Below the pieces are notes generated by a model. That model searched no databases. It worked only from the letters and a program-made list of their open reading frames with translations, and was not told the origin of the DNA. From Thozetella sp. PMI_491 (taxonomy: Eukaryota; Ascomycota; Sordariomycetes; Chaetosphaeriales; Chaetosphaeriaceae), in assembly GCA_021432635.1 (NCBI GenBank), contig MU270037.1, forward strand, positions 578,047 to 642,046: DNA of 64,000 nucleotides. Reading direction: 5' to 3'. The position numbers and the translations under genes were made by a program. Positions 29,627 through 41,200 of the stretch are shown here, piece by piece. The stretch's first letter is position 1; every line of letters starts with the position of its first letter.

Positions 29627-29945
29627 GGGATGCCTAGCTGCCTACTAGAACGCGGAGTGACGGACGGTGCGTAGATCCAAGATCTAGGAAAAATGGGCCT
29701 CTACGGGGAACGGCCTGTAAACCCGCTCACAGTCCGCAATTGGGCCACGATTCCTCGGCTGGACACGAGCAATGGGCTCGCGGGGGCGAACTGGAAGTTG
29801 CCAAACAAGGCCATTGGGTCACAAGACCACAAGATGTGAGTGATAGCATCGACGGGAATGATGTCATGAACAATATGTGTTTTGCTACATTGGGGTATCA
29901 ATACATGGCCGGCGTTCCGCCGATTCACCCAGACCAAGGTGTTCG
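29627..29945. other. Convergent 3' region
   Basis: 319 bp between the CENP-S stop and the stop of the next minus-strand gene. Nothing else is seen. Confidence 0.5.
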
Positions 29946-31685
29946 TTAGTCCGCAGACTCGTTTGCTGTCTCTTCTTCAAATTCGCTCCACTCTTCCTCC
30001 GTCATGCGGAATTGCCTCGCAAACTCGGTGACAAGAGCAAACATATCCGCCTGGAAGAAGAGCACGTGAACGAGTTCCACGATCATCATGTTGGAAAAGC
30101 CCATCCAAGTCATGGTCGTGAAGAAACTCGGCTCGTGCATAGCAGCAATAGAGAGACCCCTGCGTAGGGCATAAGAGCGGGCCAGGCTCCGCCACACGAC
30201 GGCCTCTAGCGGTGCTATCAGGATGCGTGAGAGCGGGAAAGCGAGAAGCTGCATAGCCCGAACGGCGGGAAATCTCGTCAACGCATTGTCGCGGTATCGG
30301 GGCTCCTGTGCCGGCCGGCCATCCGCGACGTTTGGGCGGAGCTCGGCTGACCAGACGCCGGGTGGTGTGTCCGTGGACTCGGTGGCCTCGACGTCGAAGC
30401 TGATCAGCGTGGCACTGACCACTTCCGTCTCTTCGTCGTCACTGCCAAAATCTCCCCTCACTGAGAAGGTGCTCTGCCGCCTTAACGCGCTGACCGCTGG
30501 CGGATCGTTTGCCGGCGCCGCTTGGCCCTCTAAGGCCCGAAAGGTCGGCTCGTCCCTCGCAATGTCCCGACCGTATCGCCGTTCTTGATCGCCGACCAGG
30601 TGAGGTGTCAGGGGCTCAAGGCTCTCTGGAGCCTGTGCAACAGCCGAGTCCATAGTAAGCCTTCGTCTCATGCTGCTATTACGGTTGCGATGGCTCTTGG
30701 GCTTGGGAAGCAAGGGCCAGATCTGGGACTCTATGAACTGCAGCACCTTGCCGCTAAGCCTCGAGACGACGAAGAAGCTCACAACCGGCGCAACCCCGAC
30801 GGCCAGGGCACCTAGCCACTGAATGGCGCTTCCAACCGAAATCGACTGCGGAAGCGGGGGCAATGGGATAGGTGAAGCGGCTGTGCCAGGGATATAGAAG
30901 TTGGGCCCAGGCAACCAGGGCGAGGACGGGAGAAGGCCTACGCGCTGGAAAAAAGTGTACATCTCTAGATGTCGAATGAGGTAGAGTGCGATTGGAAATA
31001 ACCTAAGTTCCGTTAGATACGATGGCCGACAGCCGCGGGAAGCTGCGAGTGACGCACCTGCCAACTTTCTTGGTATAGACTGGGAGTGACAAGGTTTCGC
31101 GGCAAACTCGGGTGGCGATGAAAGAGGGCAAGCCAGCTAGCAGATAGCCGCTTAATGTCTGCCCCTGGGACCTTTGCGTCTTCCAAAGCTCCATGAATGG
31201 GACGTATGAGTAGGGCTTGTAGAGCTAAGGAAGCGTTAGCATCCAGTGGCGTTGTCTCCTCCTACTGCTGCATCGCTTACCAAGATGCGCTGGCGCATTC
31301 CGTTGACGCCCCATATGCCTACTGCCTCCACTACCCTACCGACATAGAACATAGTCTCGCCGACCTCTTGCTCATACTGGTCGTGCCGTCGGGCCAAGTC
31401 TGCCTGTGCATCCAACGTGTCGTTCTCAGCCTCAGCGACGCCAATGACGAGCATGACCTCGTTGTGGGAACGGATCACATCTTTGTTGATGCGCTTGGTG
31501 TCCGGGTTGATGGGTCGGCCTCTCTCGTCATACATCTGAAGCGGGGCTCGGGGGTCCAATTCGCCTTCACCCTGAACAATGTCATCGTAAGGGGAGCGGC
31601 CCTAAGCGTCATCGTCAGATCTCTGAGCTGCACGGTCGGCCGGTGTGAAATGCAGTAGCACAGTGCTGAACTGAGCTAAGCTCAT
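29946..31685 (-). CDS. Fungal membrane-associated protein of unknown function
   Basis: Predicted four exons, 31685-31662, 31601-31281, 31224-31058 and 31002-29946; 522 aa, all in phase. I do not recognise a named family. The most conserved-looking parts are MYDERGRPINPDTKRINKDVIRSHNEV near residue 30, the region YSYVPFMELWKTQR..LSGYLLAGLPSFIATRVCRETL, and a C-terminal block with a possible membrane segment (MTWMGFSNMMIVELVHVLFF). A further hydrophobic stretch (IQWLGALAVGVAPVVSFFVV) is likely a membrane helix, and an acidic disordered region lies between. The 24-nt first exon (MSLAQFST) is the least certain part: the ATG, the 60-bp intron with CTGAC branch and the CTTAG acceptor fit, but a different start is possible. 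An organelle-membrane role is only a guess. Confidence 0.7.
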
Positions 31686-32187
31686 CTCATTTATCTCTAT
31701 GCAGGCCAAAGCCTCTCACTCTGCGCTGAACACATGATCTCCCAGCGTCATTTGGGAAGCTGGATCCGGAATTGGATCGGGGCACGATGCCTTACCAGAG
31801 CCAACGAGGTCAGCGGGCCAAGCCTTCCCATCTTGTTATCTGCCCTCTGGCGACAAGAACCATCAGATGAATTAGGACAAATGCAACCCACTCGGCCGGA
31901 GGCCCAATGCTGAACGCGGGAGGTCGCGAATGTCAACTTCAATGACGCGAAGCGGTTTGTTGGTGGGCAGGCTGGCAAAGTGGCTGTTGAAGTTCTGGCT
32001 GAAGTGATGCTCCGATCGGTTGGGAGTCGGGACCCACCACGCTAAGATAACTTTATTTTCAAGTTCTTATCGCGAAGTCCGCCAAAATTTTTGAAGCCGT
32101 TCGACGAGATGCACTGCTTCTTGCACCCCGCCAAAGTCTGTTGTTGCTGCTTGCAAACGGTGCTACACCACCCAATCGCAAACCGCG
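31686..32187. other. Divergent promoter region
   Basis: About 500 bp between the unknown membrane protein (-) and UTP13 (+). No recognised element. Confidence 0.5.
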
Positions 32188-34977
32188 ATGGCAACAAAGC
32201 TCGCCCTCAAGACGACCTTTGAGGCAGACAAGGTTATTCAGCCGATATTCACGGGGGGGTCGGTAGCATTGGACAATGGCGCCAAACTTCTTGCAACCAC
32301 CTTGGGAGAAGACGCAGTCTTGACCAATCTGACGACGGGCAGACACATTGCTAAGATTGAAGGAGATGGAGAGCCCATCTCAACACTGACCTGTACGGCT
32401 TCATACTACACAATATCGAATGTCGAGCTGCGCTAACAATGTCCAGTAACCCCGTCTGGATCGCACCTGGTGATATGCTCCCGGTCGCTGTCCATGCGGA
32501 TCTACGCCCTCAAGGCAACGGACACGAATACAATCGAGGCGACCCTTGTACGAACACTCAAGCCACATGCCACCCCGGTCGTGGTTCTTGCCGTCGACAA
32601 AACCAGCACCCTCCTCGCGACCGGGGCTGCGGACGGGGCGATCAAGATTTGGGACATCAGCGGAGGATATGTAACCCACACTGTCAGCGGCCCCAGCGTC
32701 CTCATATCGGCTCTACACTTCTTCGAGATAGCCAGCGGATCGGAGGCATCGCAGAAGTCCAAAAAGACATCTCGGAAGAGCCAACAAGAGAACGGGGAGG
32801 CCGCTTCCAGCTTCCGGCTGGCTTACGGTCGGCAGGACGGCAAGGTCCGGGTCTGGGACCTCCACAAACGCGGCAATGTCAGCATATCTGACAACGCTGA
32901 CTCGCCTCACCATGTCACCAACGTTCAAGGCCTAGATTATTCGGCTACCCAAAACACTCTGGTCTCAACCGGCAGGGACAGGACGATAATATGGTGGAAT
33001 GTGGGAACGTGGAAACGACGCATGATATCCGTCCGCGAGCCTATGGAGGCCATAGGTTTCCTAGAAGATGGCCGCTTGACATATGCTGCCGGAGCGAACG
33101 GCTACGTAAGGATATGGGAGACCGACACGGGGCGGGAGCTCACCGCAGAGCAGCCGGCCAAGGCTGAGGGAGAGGCCATTGTCTCTGCGGTATATAATCG
33201 CGAGAACTCCTTGGTTCTGTGTGCCCAGGCCGATCACACCATTGCCGTCTACCAGGTCCCAGTGGTCGCCGCATCTGCTCCTCTTCCCCACGATCTACCC
33301 CCACTGCAGCCTTTAAAGCGGATATCAGGAACCCATGACGACATCTTGGATCTTGCTTATATTCTCCCCGATAGATCTCTCCTCGCTCTGGCCACGAACT
33401 CGGAGGATGTGCGCTTGGTCTCCATCATCGAGACTCCGTCTGATTCCAAGACCACTTCCGGGTCTGAATCCACCTATTTTGGCCAAGATGTCGCGCTGCT
33501 TAAAGGACACACTGAAATTGTCATGTGCTTGGATACGGATTGGTCCGGCCACTGGGTTGCGACCGGCTCCAGAGACAATACCGCCCGTGTATGGAAGATT
33601 GACCCTGCTAGCGGCTCATATACTTGCCATGCCGTGTTCACGGGGCACGTTGGACCTCTAGGCGCGGTGGCTCTGCCCAAGACAGTACCTCAAGAGTCAT
33701 CGGATGCCGCCAAAGATCCTCTGGGCCATCCACCAGTGTATGTGCTAACAGGCTCTGGAGACCTGAACATCAAAAAATGGCCGATACCTCGACAGACTCA
33801 ATTGGACTCCGACAACAAGGGACCTCGGGCCATTTTCAGCCGAAAAGCCCACGACAAGGACATAAATGCGATTGATATAAGTCCGGGGGGGCAGCTCTTC
33901 GCTTCTGCCTCACAGGACAAGACTGTCAAGATCTGGGATGTGGAGGCAGGCGAGGTCCAGGGTCTCCTCAGGGGGCATAAGAGGGGAGTGTGGTCTGTCA
34001 GGTTTGCACCATCTCAGATGCCCGCCATCCAAGGAGACAAGGGTGCCGTGTCCGGAAAGGGTGTCGTGCTCACTGGCAGCGGCGACAAGACCATTAAGCT
34101 TTGGAACTTGACCGATTACACCTGTATCAGGACGTTTGAGGGCCACTCAAACAACGTCCTCAAGGTGGCCTGGCTCAGCCCCCCCACAGATGGCAATGCC
34201 TCAAAGCAGCGTATTCTCTTCGCCAGTGCGGGCGGCGATGGTCTTGTCAAAGTCTGGGACGCCAACCTTGGAGAATCTGAGTGCACCCTGGATAACCATG
34301 AGGATCGGGTGTGGGCTCTAACGACGCACCCAGAGACCAACACGATCGTCTCCGGAGGCGGGGACTCGATCATCAACTTCTGGAAAGACACCTCAGAGAT
34401 CACGCAGGCGGCGGCCACAGAAGCGGCTCTAAAGCTGGTCGAGCAAGAGCAGGAGCTCGAGAACTACATTTACTCTGGATCCTACAGAGAAGCAATCATC
34501 TTGGCACTTCAGCTTAACCACCCTGGTCGGCTGCTCAACTTGTTTACCAACGTGGTCACGACCAGCACTCCAGACGAGGGTAGCCTTTGTGGGCTGAAAG
34601 CAGTGGACAAGGTGCTCGCGAATCTCTCGGACGAGCAGATCTTCCTCCTCCTTCTCAGGCTGAGGGATTGGAACACGAACGCCAAAACGGCGCCCATTGC
34701 TCAGCGCATTCTGTGGACTCTGGTGCGCAGCTATCCGGCATCCAAGTTCTCTAGCCTGTCGGTCAAGGGAGCTCGAGGCCAGAAGAGTCTCAAGGAGGTC
34801 TTGAACGCGTTGAAGGTCTACACGGAAAGGCACTACAAGCGCATGGAAGAACTGGTAGATGAGAGTTATCTAGTGGAGTATACCCTGCAGGAGATGGACA
34901 GCTTGGCCCCGGCGCTTGATAGCGAGCAGCTAGCCCTTGGCTCGAGCAGTGGAGAGGTCGTCATGGCTGATGCTTGA
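32188..34977 (+). CDS. UTP13: U3 snoRNP WD40 protein Utp13
   Basis: Two exons, 32188-32392 and 32447-34977, with a 54-bp intron (GTACGG..TGTCCAG); 911 aa. Utp13 is a subunit of the UTP-B module of the small-subunit processome, needed for 18S rRNA maturation in the nucleolus. About a dozen WD40 blades fill residues ~20-740, shown by repeated GAADGAIKIWD, GSRDNTARVWK, SASQDKTVKIWD, GSGDKTIKLWN and SAGGDGLVKVWD endings. The C-terminal Utp13 domain follows (EQELENYIYSGSYREAIILALQL.. LLNLF.. LLLLRLRDWNTNAKTAPIAQRIL), which joins the UTP-B coiled assembly. The splice joins STLT to LTPSGSHLV, which is typical of a blade. A Lys/Ser-rich insert near residues 175-195 is a flexible loop. Confidence 0.95.
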
Positions 34978-34998
34978 GTGTGGTACAAGCCATTCTGG

Positions 34999-35004
34999 AA
35001 TAAA
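34999..35004 (+). promoter_or_regulatory. Candidate poly(A) signal of UTP13
   Basis: AATAAA lies 22 bp after the UTP13 stop codon, within AATAAATAAAAAG. Confidence 0.5.
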
Positions 35005-35455
35005 TAAAAAGTTTGAGACATTTGCCATCCAATTCATTTTCGTGAGGTGCGACAACACTCTAGTTGTATGCGTGTAAGCGTGGGCGACTGACTGACTGCC
35101 TTGTTGGCTGTGCGATTCATCTGCTTTTGAAGCTGGTGGGGTCGAGGCTGAAATTCGTGGTGTTGGCCTATCAATGCTGCAGCCAGCTTTTTTCAGCCGT
35201 GCGTTTTCTGGCTGCAGCCGGCAACCTATCTTCGCAGACCCGAAAAAACATCACCCCTCGAAGTTGCCTGATCCAACCAACATCTCTGCAAAGGCGCTGT
35301 GCAGATTGCCTGAATACCCGTGTTCTGACATCCCATTATCAGTCATTCGCAGCCTCCCTTCGGCGCGCTCTCGCGACCTGGTCGAAGGCGAGCAAGCGGC
35401 GCAAATCCCAATCGTGAACCCCCCCGCGACCCTCGAGGAACAAGAGCCGACCGCG

Positions 35456-37159
35456 ATGGAAAGGAAACATGCGAAGCGACAGGCGACTGAAGCCCTCGAG
35501 GATTTAGGCGTGGTTGACTCGCCTGCATCGAAGAAGTCGAGGATAGATGATTACAGCAAGAGCCAGACGCCTCCAAGCGCAAATGGGAACGGCGTCTCAC
35601 CACACCAGAACGGGATCGGTAAGGCTGCTGGCGGATACGAGGATGCGACCGACGGCACAAGCAAGCCTGTCTCCGCAAAGGCGGAGGACGAACTAGACGA
35701 AGACGACCTCGACGAAGAACCGGAGGAGAAGGCGCCAATCCGCCAGTCCGCACCCACGGCGGGCTACGACGACCTGTACCTCGATACTATTGATCGCAAC
35801 GTGCTAGACTTCGACTTCGAAAAACTCTGCTCCATCAGCCTCTCCAACATCAATGTTTATGCGTGCTTGGTGTGTGGCAAGTACTTCCAGGGTCGCGGCC
35901 CGAAGTCGCACGCCTACTTCCACGCGCTAGACGGGGACCACCATGTCTTTATCAACCTGGAGTCGCAGAAGGTCTTTGTGCTACCAGAGGGGTACGAGGT
36001 CAAGAACAAGTCACTGGAAGACATCAAATATGTGTCGGATCCGCGATACACCAAGCAGGAGGTCATGGCCTTCGACCGCAAGCCGCGGACCTCGTGGACC
36101 CTGACAGCGAAGGAATACACGCCGGGCTACATCGGCATGAACAACATCAAGGAGAACGACTACCTGAATGTCATTATCCAGGCGCTATCGCACGTGTCGC
36201 CTCTGCGGAACTACTTCTTGCTGGAAGACTTTAGCAATAAGACGGAGCTCGTTAAGCGGACGTCGATCCTCTTCCGCAAGATCTGGAATCCACGCGCTTT
36301 CAGGTCGCATGTCTCACCACACGAGCTGCTGCAGGAGATTTCGCTCCGGTCCAACAAGCGGTTCACCCTTACTGCTCAGTCCGACCCCGTCGACTTCTTG
36401 TCGTGGTTTCTCAACAACCTTCACCTCGGACTCGGGGGTAGCAAGACCAGACCCGGCTCCAGCATGGTGCAAAGCGTATTCCAGGGCAAGCTCAAGGTCG
36501 AATTCCAAGCAATCACCGCGAGAGCTGATGTCGACGACCGATTACGCTTCGAAGAAGCTACGCAGGTCACCGAGGACTTCCCGAGGTTCCTCCTCCTCAC
36601 GCTCGACCTGCCCGCCGCGCCGCTCTTCCAGGACGAGCAAGAGCGCAACATCATCCCGCAGGTTCCGCTGACCACCATCTTGTCCAAGTACAACGGCGTG
36701 ACAGCCCAGGAACTCAACGCTCAGCGCAGGAGGTACCGGCTGATGCACCCCCTACCGCCCTATCTCGTCTTCCACATCAAGCGCTTCAGCAAGAACAAGT
36801 TTGTGTCGGAGCGCAATCCGACCATCGTGACGTTCGACGCGCGCAACTTGGACATCAGTCCGTACGTACAGCCCGATCCGAAGCAGCACCCACCAGGCGA
36901 GCCGATATGGTACGATCTGGTAGCCAACGTGGTGCACGAGGCGGTGCGCGCCAAGGACGACGTCGCGGAGAGCGGGGAGGAGCGCAAGACGTGGAAGGTA
37001 CAGCTACGCGACAAGGCGACAGACGAATGGGTCGTGGCTCAGGATTTGTTTGTCGACAAGATCCGGAGCGAGTTGCTGTACCTGGGAGAGTCATACCTGC
37101 AGATCTGGGAGCGGAGGAGAGAGCCAAGAGACAGCAAGGGCAAGGGGAAGGCGCAATGA
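35456..37159 (+). CDS. SAD1: U4/U6.U5 tri-snRNP factor Sad1/Usp39 (inactive ubiquitin protease)
   Basis: Single exon, 567 aa. It is a splicing factor that stabilises the tri-snRNP before spliceosome activation. The N-terminus is disordered and acidic (EDELDEDDLDEEPEE). Next comes a ZnF-UBP domain with VYACLVCGKYFQGRGPKSHAYFHALDGDHHVFINL. A ubiquitin-protease-like C19 fold follows, containing GMNNIKENDYLNVIIQALSHVSPLRNYF. In active proteases the Asp of NDY (residue 235) is the catalytic Cys, so the enzyme is predicted to be inactive, as known for this family. The end (SELLYLGESYLQIWERRR) is also conserved. The ATG at 35456 is preferred; the frame stays open to an ATG at 35174, which would add 94 residues, possibly translated 5' leader. 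Confidence 0.94.
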   Translation: MERKHAKRQATEALEDLGVVDSPASKKSRIDDYSKSQTPPSANGNGVSPHQNGIGKAAGGYEDATDGTSKPVSAKAEDELDEDDLDEEPEEKAPIRQSAPTAGYDDLYLDTIDRNVLDFDFEKLCSISLSNINVYACLVCGKYFQGRGPKSHAYFHALDGDHHVFINLESQKVFVLPEGYEVKNKSLEDIKYVSDPRYTKQEVMAFDRKPRTSWTLTAKEYTPGYIGMNNIKENDYLNVIIQALSHVSPLRNYFLLEDFSNKTELVKRTSILFRKIWNPRAFRSHVSPHELLQEISLRSNKRFTLTAQSDPVDFLSWFLNNLHLGLGGSKTRPGSSMVQSVFQGKLKVEFQAITARADVDDRLRFEEATQVTEDFPRFLLLTLDLPAAPLFQDEQERNIIPQVPLTTILSKYNGVTAQELNAQRRRYRLMHPLPPYLVFHIKRFSKNKFVSERNPTIVTFDARNLDISPYVQPDPKQHPPGEPIWYDLVANVVHEAVRAKDDVAESGEERKTWKVQLRDKATDEWVVAQDLFVDKIRSELLYLGESYLQIWERRREPRDSKGKGKAQ

Positions 37160-37724
37160 CACTGCCACCCCTTGAGGAGGAGCCGACGCCCTCCGTCGTT
37201 GTACTGGTAGCGGTGCCCTGGCAGGGCCATGTAGCACTATCATCCTTGTCATCAGTAGATGTGAACCCGCTAACATTTGGGCATTCCTGCTGACATTCAT
37301 TTCGCCATTTCCTCACAACCAGTAAGCTATCGTAAAACGGCAATGCAAGTTAAGGTTCTTGCGTCCCCTAGCTAGCCTATGCTACAGTAAATCGTAGGAG
37401 TAAGTTAGAGTTACACATCACAAAGCAAGACCCAAGAATTTCAAAGCGATGCCTCCCCCCAATGTCATGACTTAAGCGCGCGTAGACTGGCCGTCCCTTC
37501 GCAACCACTGCAACCAGCTCGTTAAAAAAAAGGAAAAATTTCCGTGGTCCGTGAAGTAAGAGGCAAGAAATTCGTGGCAAGGGAAGAATGTCGAGATTCA
37601 ACGCATGCATGCTTGCTGGAGGATCGAGAACCTAGTGTTACAGGGAGGCGAGGACGATGGGCCGTCTTCGAGTTTAGAGCGGTGCGGGCCGACCAACCAA
37701 GAAGGGGGCGGATTTGGGAGAAAA
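37160..37724. other. Convergent 3' region
   Basis: 565 bp between the SAD1 and eIF4E stops. Small ORFs there have no family character. Confidence 0.5.
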
Positions 37725-38996
37725 TCATTGAGTCTTTTGGTCGTCGGCCTGCTGGTGCTGGTGATGGTTATGCTTGGAGGAGCGCTTCTCATTGTGGTGA
37801 TGGTGGTGATGGTTGCTCGCCTTCTCGCGGCGGGACTCCTCGATCGCAGTGCGCTGCTGAATGCTGGAGTCGTGGCTCTTCCACTCGACTTTCGTGTCTG
37901 GAGGGAAGGCTAGGACGCGCTTCATAGTCTCGCTGGAGAGTTCGTTAGCACATAGGTCCGCATGAGGGGCGGGGAGCAAGCGGGGAAAGGGCAGCATACC
38001 GGACTTTGAGGACACGGCCGCCATCAGCCCTTGTCCAAATACTGAGTATGTCCTCGCCGTTTCTGACGCTGAGCACGGCTCCACAGACCTCCTCGCTGGC
38101 CTCACCGAACTGGTCTCCGATGATGGCCAACAGTAGGTCCTCCCAGTAGCGGTCCACGACCCCCTTCTTCAGGCGCACGATCCACTTGCCGCCCTTCTTG
38201 TTTTCGTCATCCTCCCATATCGGCCGGATTCCCTTCTTGAAGAGATGGTAGTCGGAGACCAGGGGCAGGGTCGAGGGCCGCTTCAGGTACTGGTATACGG
38301 TGAAGAACTCCTCCGCCGTCTCGCAGCCGGCGATCGGGTGCAGGGTCTTCTCGTATTCGATGAAGCCGTTCGCCTTGGAGATCGGAGGGCGGAACCAAAA
38401 GACCCAGGTGTTGCGCAAGCGGTGCACCTGCGGGACCGAGACGCTCGAGGCAGTCGTCTTAGAGTCGGCCAGGGACGCGCCGGAGGCGGGCTTCCCGATC
38501 GCCCTCCCAAGGCCGCCCTCCTTGGCCGACTTCTCAGCCGAAGGGGTCTTTGCGGGGGGGACCGGGGCGCCGAGGGTAGCCTCGAAGGGGTTGCCGGGCG
38601 ACTTAGGGGTCTTGCCGGAGCCGAAGGAGGCGAATGCGCCGGAACCGAGGCCGAAGGCGCTCGATGCGCCGCCTGTTGGTGACGCCAGCCCGCTGCTAGG
38701 AGGGTTTATAGAGTTGAAAGGGTTCGACTTCCCATGCGACGAGCTGTCACCGCCGAATCGCTTGGAGAAGGAGGCATTACGACCCGCCGAGGGGTCGCCC
38801 TGGCCATTGGACGAGGTTGATAGGGAGAGCTTGCCGGAGCTGTGAGGGGTCCGCATGTTAGTGCGCTGACTTTGGGGCGGCGTTGGGAGAGTTTTCGCAG
38901 CGACTGCACGCCCCTTTTCGCCAAAATATGCGTGCGGTGTTCGCGCAGGAGACTGAGTGTCACTTACTTGGTTCTGCGACTCCATAGGTTATCCAT
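37725..38996 (-). CDS. Class II eIF4E (4EHP-type) cap-binding protein
   Basis: Three exons, 38996-38968, 38839-38000 and 37932-37725; 358 aa. The first intron (128 bp, GTAAGT..CACTAAC..CTCACAG) is open in frame with another ATG (38985), so an unspliced reading would give a false N-terminus (MESQNQV..). Splicing instead gives MDNLWSRRTNSGKLS. The second intron is 67 bp with a GCTAACG branch. A Ser/Gly/Pro-rich disordered stretch precedes the eIF4E fold: WVFWFRPP, SDYHLFKKGIRPIWEDDENKKGGKWIVRLKKG, EEVCGAVLSVRNGEDILSIW. The cap-binding Trp of WED is kept. The position of the other cap-stacking Trp appears to be Tyr (EYEKTL), and the eIF4G-contact Trp is Phe (EEFF), as in 4EHP. It is therefore probably a translational repressor or auxiliary cap-binder. 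The C-terminus is a His-rich tail. Confidence 0.88.
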
Positions 38997-41200
38997 GGAG
39001 AAGTCGAAACCAGGGTCTCCGTGTTTAAAAAAAAAACGAGTGGCTCAGTTGAGCAATGCCAGCAACCCAACGCTAAACGCCCAAAATTTTCATTCGAAAT
39101 CAGAGGCAGTCCCGCAGAGGCGGTTGGAACAGCCGACGAGAATGGATATAGGTTTTGGCGCCTTCAGGGGTTTCGAGGAGTTCGCGTCGGCTCCGTAACG
39201 GTCACGAGAGACAATGGGAGGAGGCGTCCGAATGATGTCAGGTCGGCGAGGGAGAGGTGTGGCGTGTCCCCAGGTCGTGAGTGTCAGTTGCTGAACAATT
39301 TAGGCAGTGGCTCCCAAGATGCTGCACGGTTGCTGGGACGAGATTGGGACGTAAGGGATGCCGCTAAGGGGTGTGTTTGAAAGAGAATGCTGGCAGCCTT
39401 TTTGGTTTTTTTTTGCTGGTCGATTCATGAAAGAGAGAAATCTTGACCGTAATGGATGGCTCAATCGAGGAGAGCCACTGTCCCTCACAGCTAGCGGGTA
39501 AACTCCACATCAACAGCCATTGACTGGTCACGACCACCACCAGAGGTCGCTACGCCTGAGAGGGCGCGCCTGATTCGCTGTGGGCCACGGACTCTGATGC
39601 GCCGGCTGGGTTCGGTGGCCCCATACCAAGGGCGGTGGCCCCCGGCACAAAGCATGTGGCCTGTCGTTCGCATTCGATCTTGGCAAAATATTCCTTTTCT
39701 TTGTTCCTCTCCTTTTTTTTTTTTTTCTCTTCTTCATTCAACGACACGCCCAGCTCAAAACTATCGCCAGCCGGCTACGACTGCCACCACGCTGCTGGCG
39801 ACTTGGCTAGCGTGTCAAGAACAATCTCTTCGGAGCCCTTGTTTAAAACCATCGTCACGAGAGCCCCTCGTGCGGCTTCCATGAAGTGGTGATGACCTGA
39901 AACAAGTTGGACATTTAAGCCTGCCCAGTACGGCCGGGCCGTCATCTGCCTCGAGTATGGATCTGTGGCGGCCCTACCTTGCACGAATGGGCTGAGTGCA
40001 CCTACTGCTCATAAGCATAGGTAGCATCTCAAGCCCCCGCCCTTGATTTTTGCATTCACTTAAAGGTGAGCCTGTAGCCACCTTTCCTGCCCAGACAAGA
40101 CACGCACGCCCCGCTATGATTATTTCCTCTTCATCTGGTAGTCCGACTCAGCAATGGCCGCGCCTCTGGTTGTCTCGGGCGCCCGAGGAGCGGACCATGA
40201 GTTGAGAATGTCGACACGCTTTGGCTATACCTATCTGAGCTCATCCGCGTCGTCCTCGTCCGCTGCACCACCAAGAACACCGTCCTTCCTCAAGACGGCA
40301 TCTAATCCACTCTACGTAGGTAGGCAAGCCGCCATCTTGCGCTTGCGCAGTATAGTCGCAGCAATCCTCCGCGCCAGTATGTTTCTAGCTGGGAGAAGGG
40401 GCTTGCATTCTTTCTAGTGTGGGACTGTGATGTGATGATAATCCGCGCCCCTGAACGCATCTTCAAATGCCAACCATGTGGCAGCCGATATTGCAACCGG
40501 CAGGCATGTCTAAGAAGCTCGACAGAAGCAGTTTTGATTCCCACACCGCTTTACGCGTGTGTCCCAGCCCGTCCCTAGTGGGTACGAAGGAAGAGGCGGG
40601 ATAGTAATGTATTGTCTGCCAGGGCGACACGCTACCTGCGGTCGGCCCAATGGACAGTTGCCAAAAAAGCAAGGTACAGGATGTACTTCTCGCTCATATA
40701 ATAGGATACCGGGAGGCCGGGGGGGTGGGAAGGGCGGGAGGGGAGGAGGCCGCTTGAGGGGGGTTCCCCCCTAGCCCTCGCTCCTTCTACACAGTGCCCC
40801 CCTTCTTATCCCTGGACTTTCACATCTGCCGTCTCCACAGCCCTGGTCTTGTGCTCTCCTACCCCACCATCGGGACGTCAATCAGAAGGTGGGGTAGGTT
40901 GCCCTCTGCGTCTGCCCTCTGCATCTTCCCGCGAGCGATAGCGGAATACAGCATCTCTACGCGCGAGGCTCAAATTCTGGAGGCATAAAGAGGTAGCGCC
41001 GGCAATTGTGCACCGAATATCGACCGTATATTGTGCGCACCACCTCCAGGCAATTTTCACTACCTCCCTACACGGTTCGCAGCTGTCGAGAAAGGCGCAA
41101 ACACCGAAGACTTCAGTACGGTCGGAGGCTAGTCTCCGGGGCAATTAGGGCAGAGAAAAAAACTCCATCGAGGAGGATTGGTGACGGCACACGGCACGCG
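38997..41200. other. 2.2-kb divergent intergenic region
   Basis: Lies between eIF4E (-) and MET12 (+). It contains a T-run near 39712-39726 and a G-rich tract at 40707-40770. No gene is supported; an 87-codon ORF at 40154 has no family resemblance. The frame of MET12 is open upstream to an ATG at 41006. Confidence 0.5.

Noticed and set aside
38840-38985. Alternative eIF4E N-terminus (MESQNQVSD..)
   Set aside because: It is read through a strong intron (GTAAGT, CACTAAC, CTCACAG); the spliced frame from 38996 is more consistent.
40154-40417. 87-codon ORF beginning MAAPLVVSGARG
   Set aside because: Short, with no recognisable domain; a possible donor inside leads to no convincing second exon.
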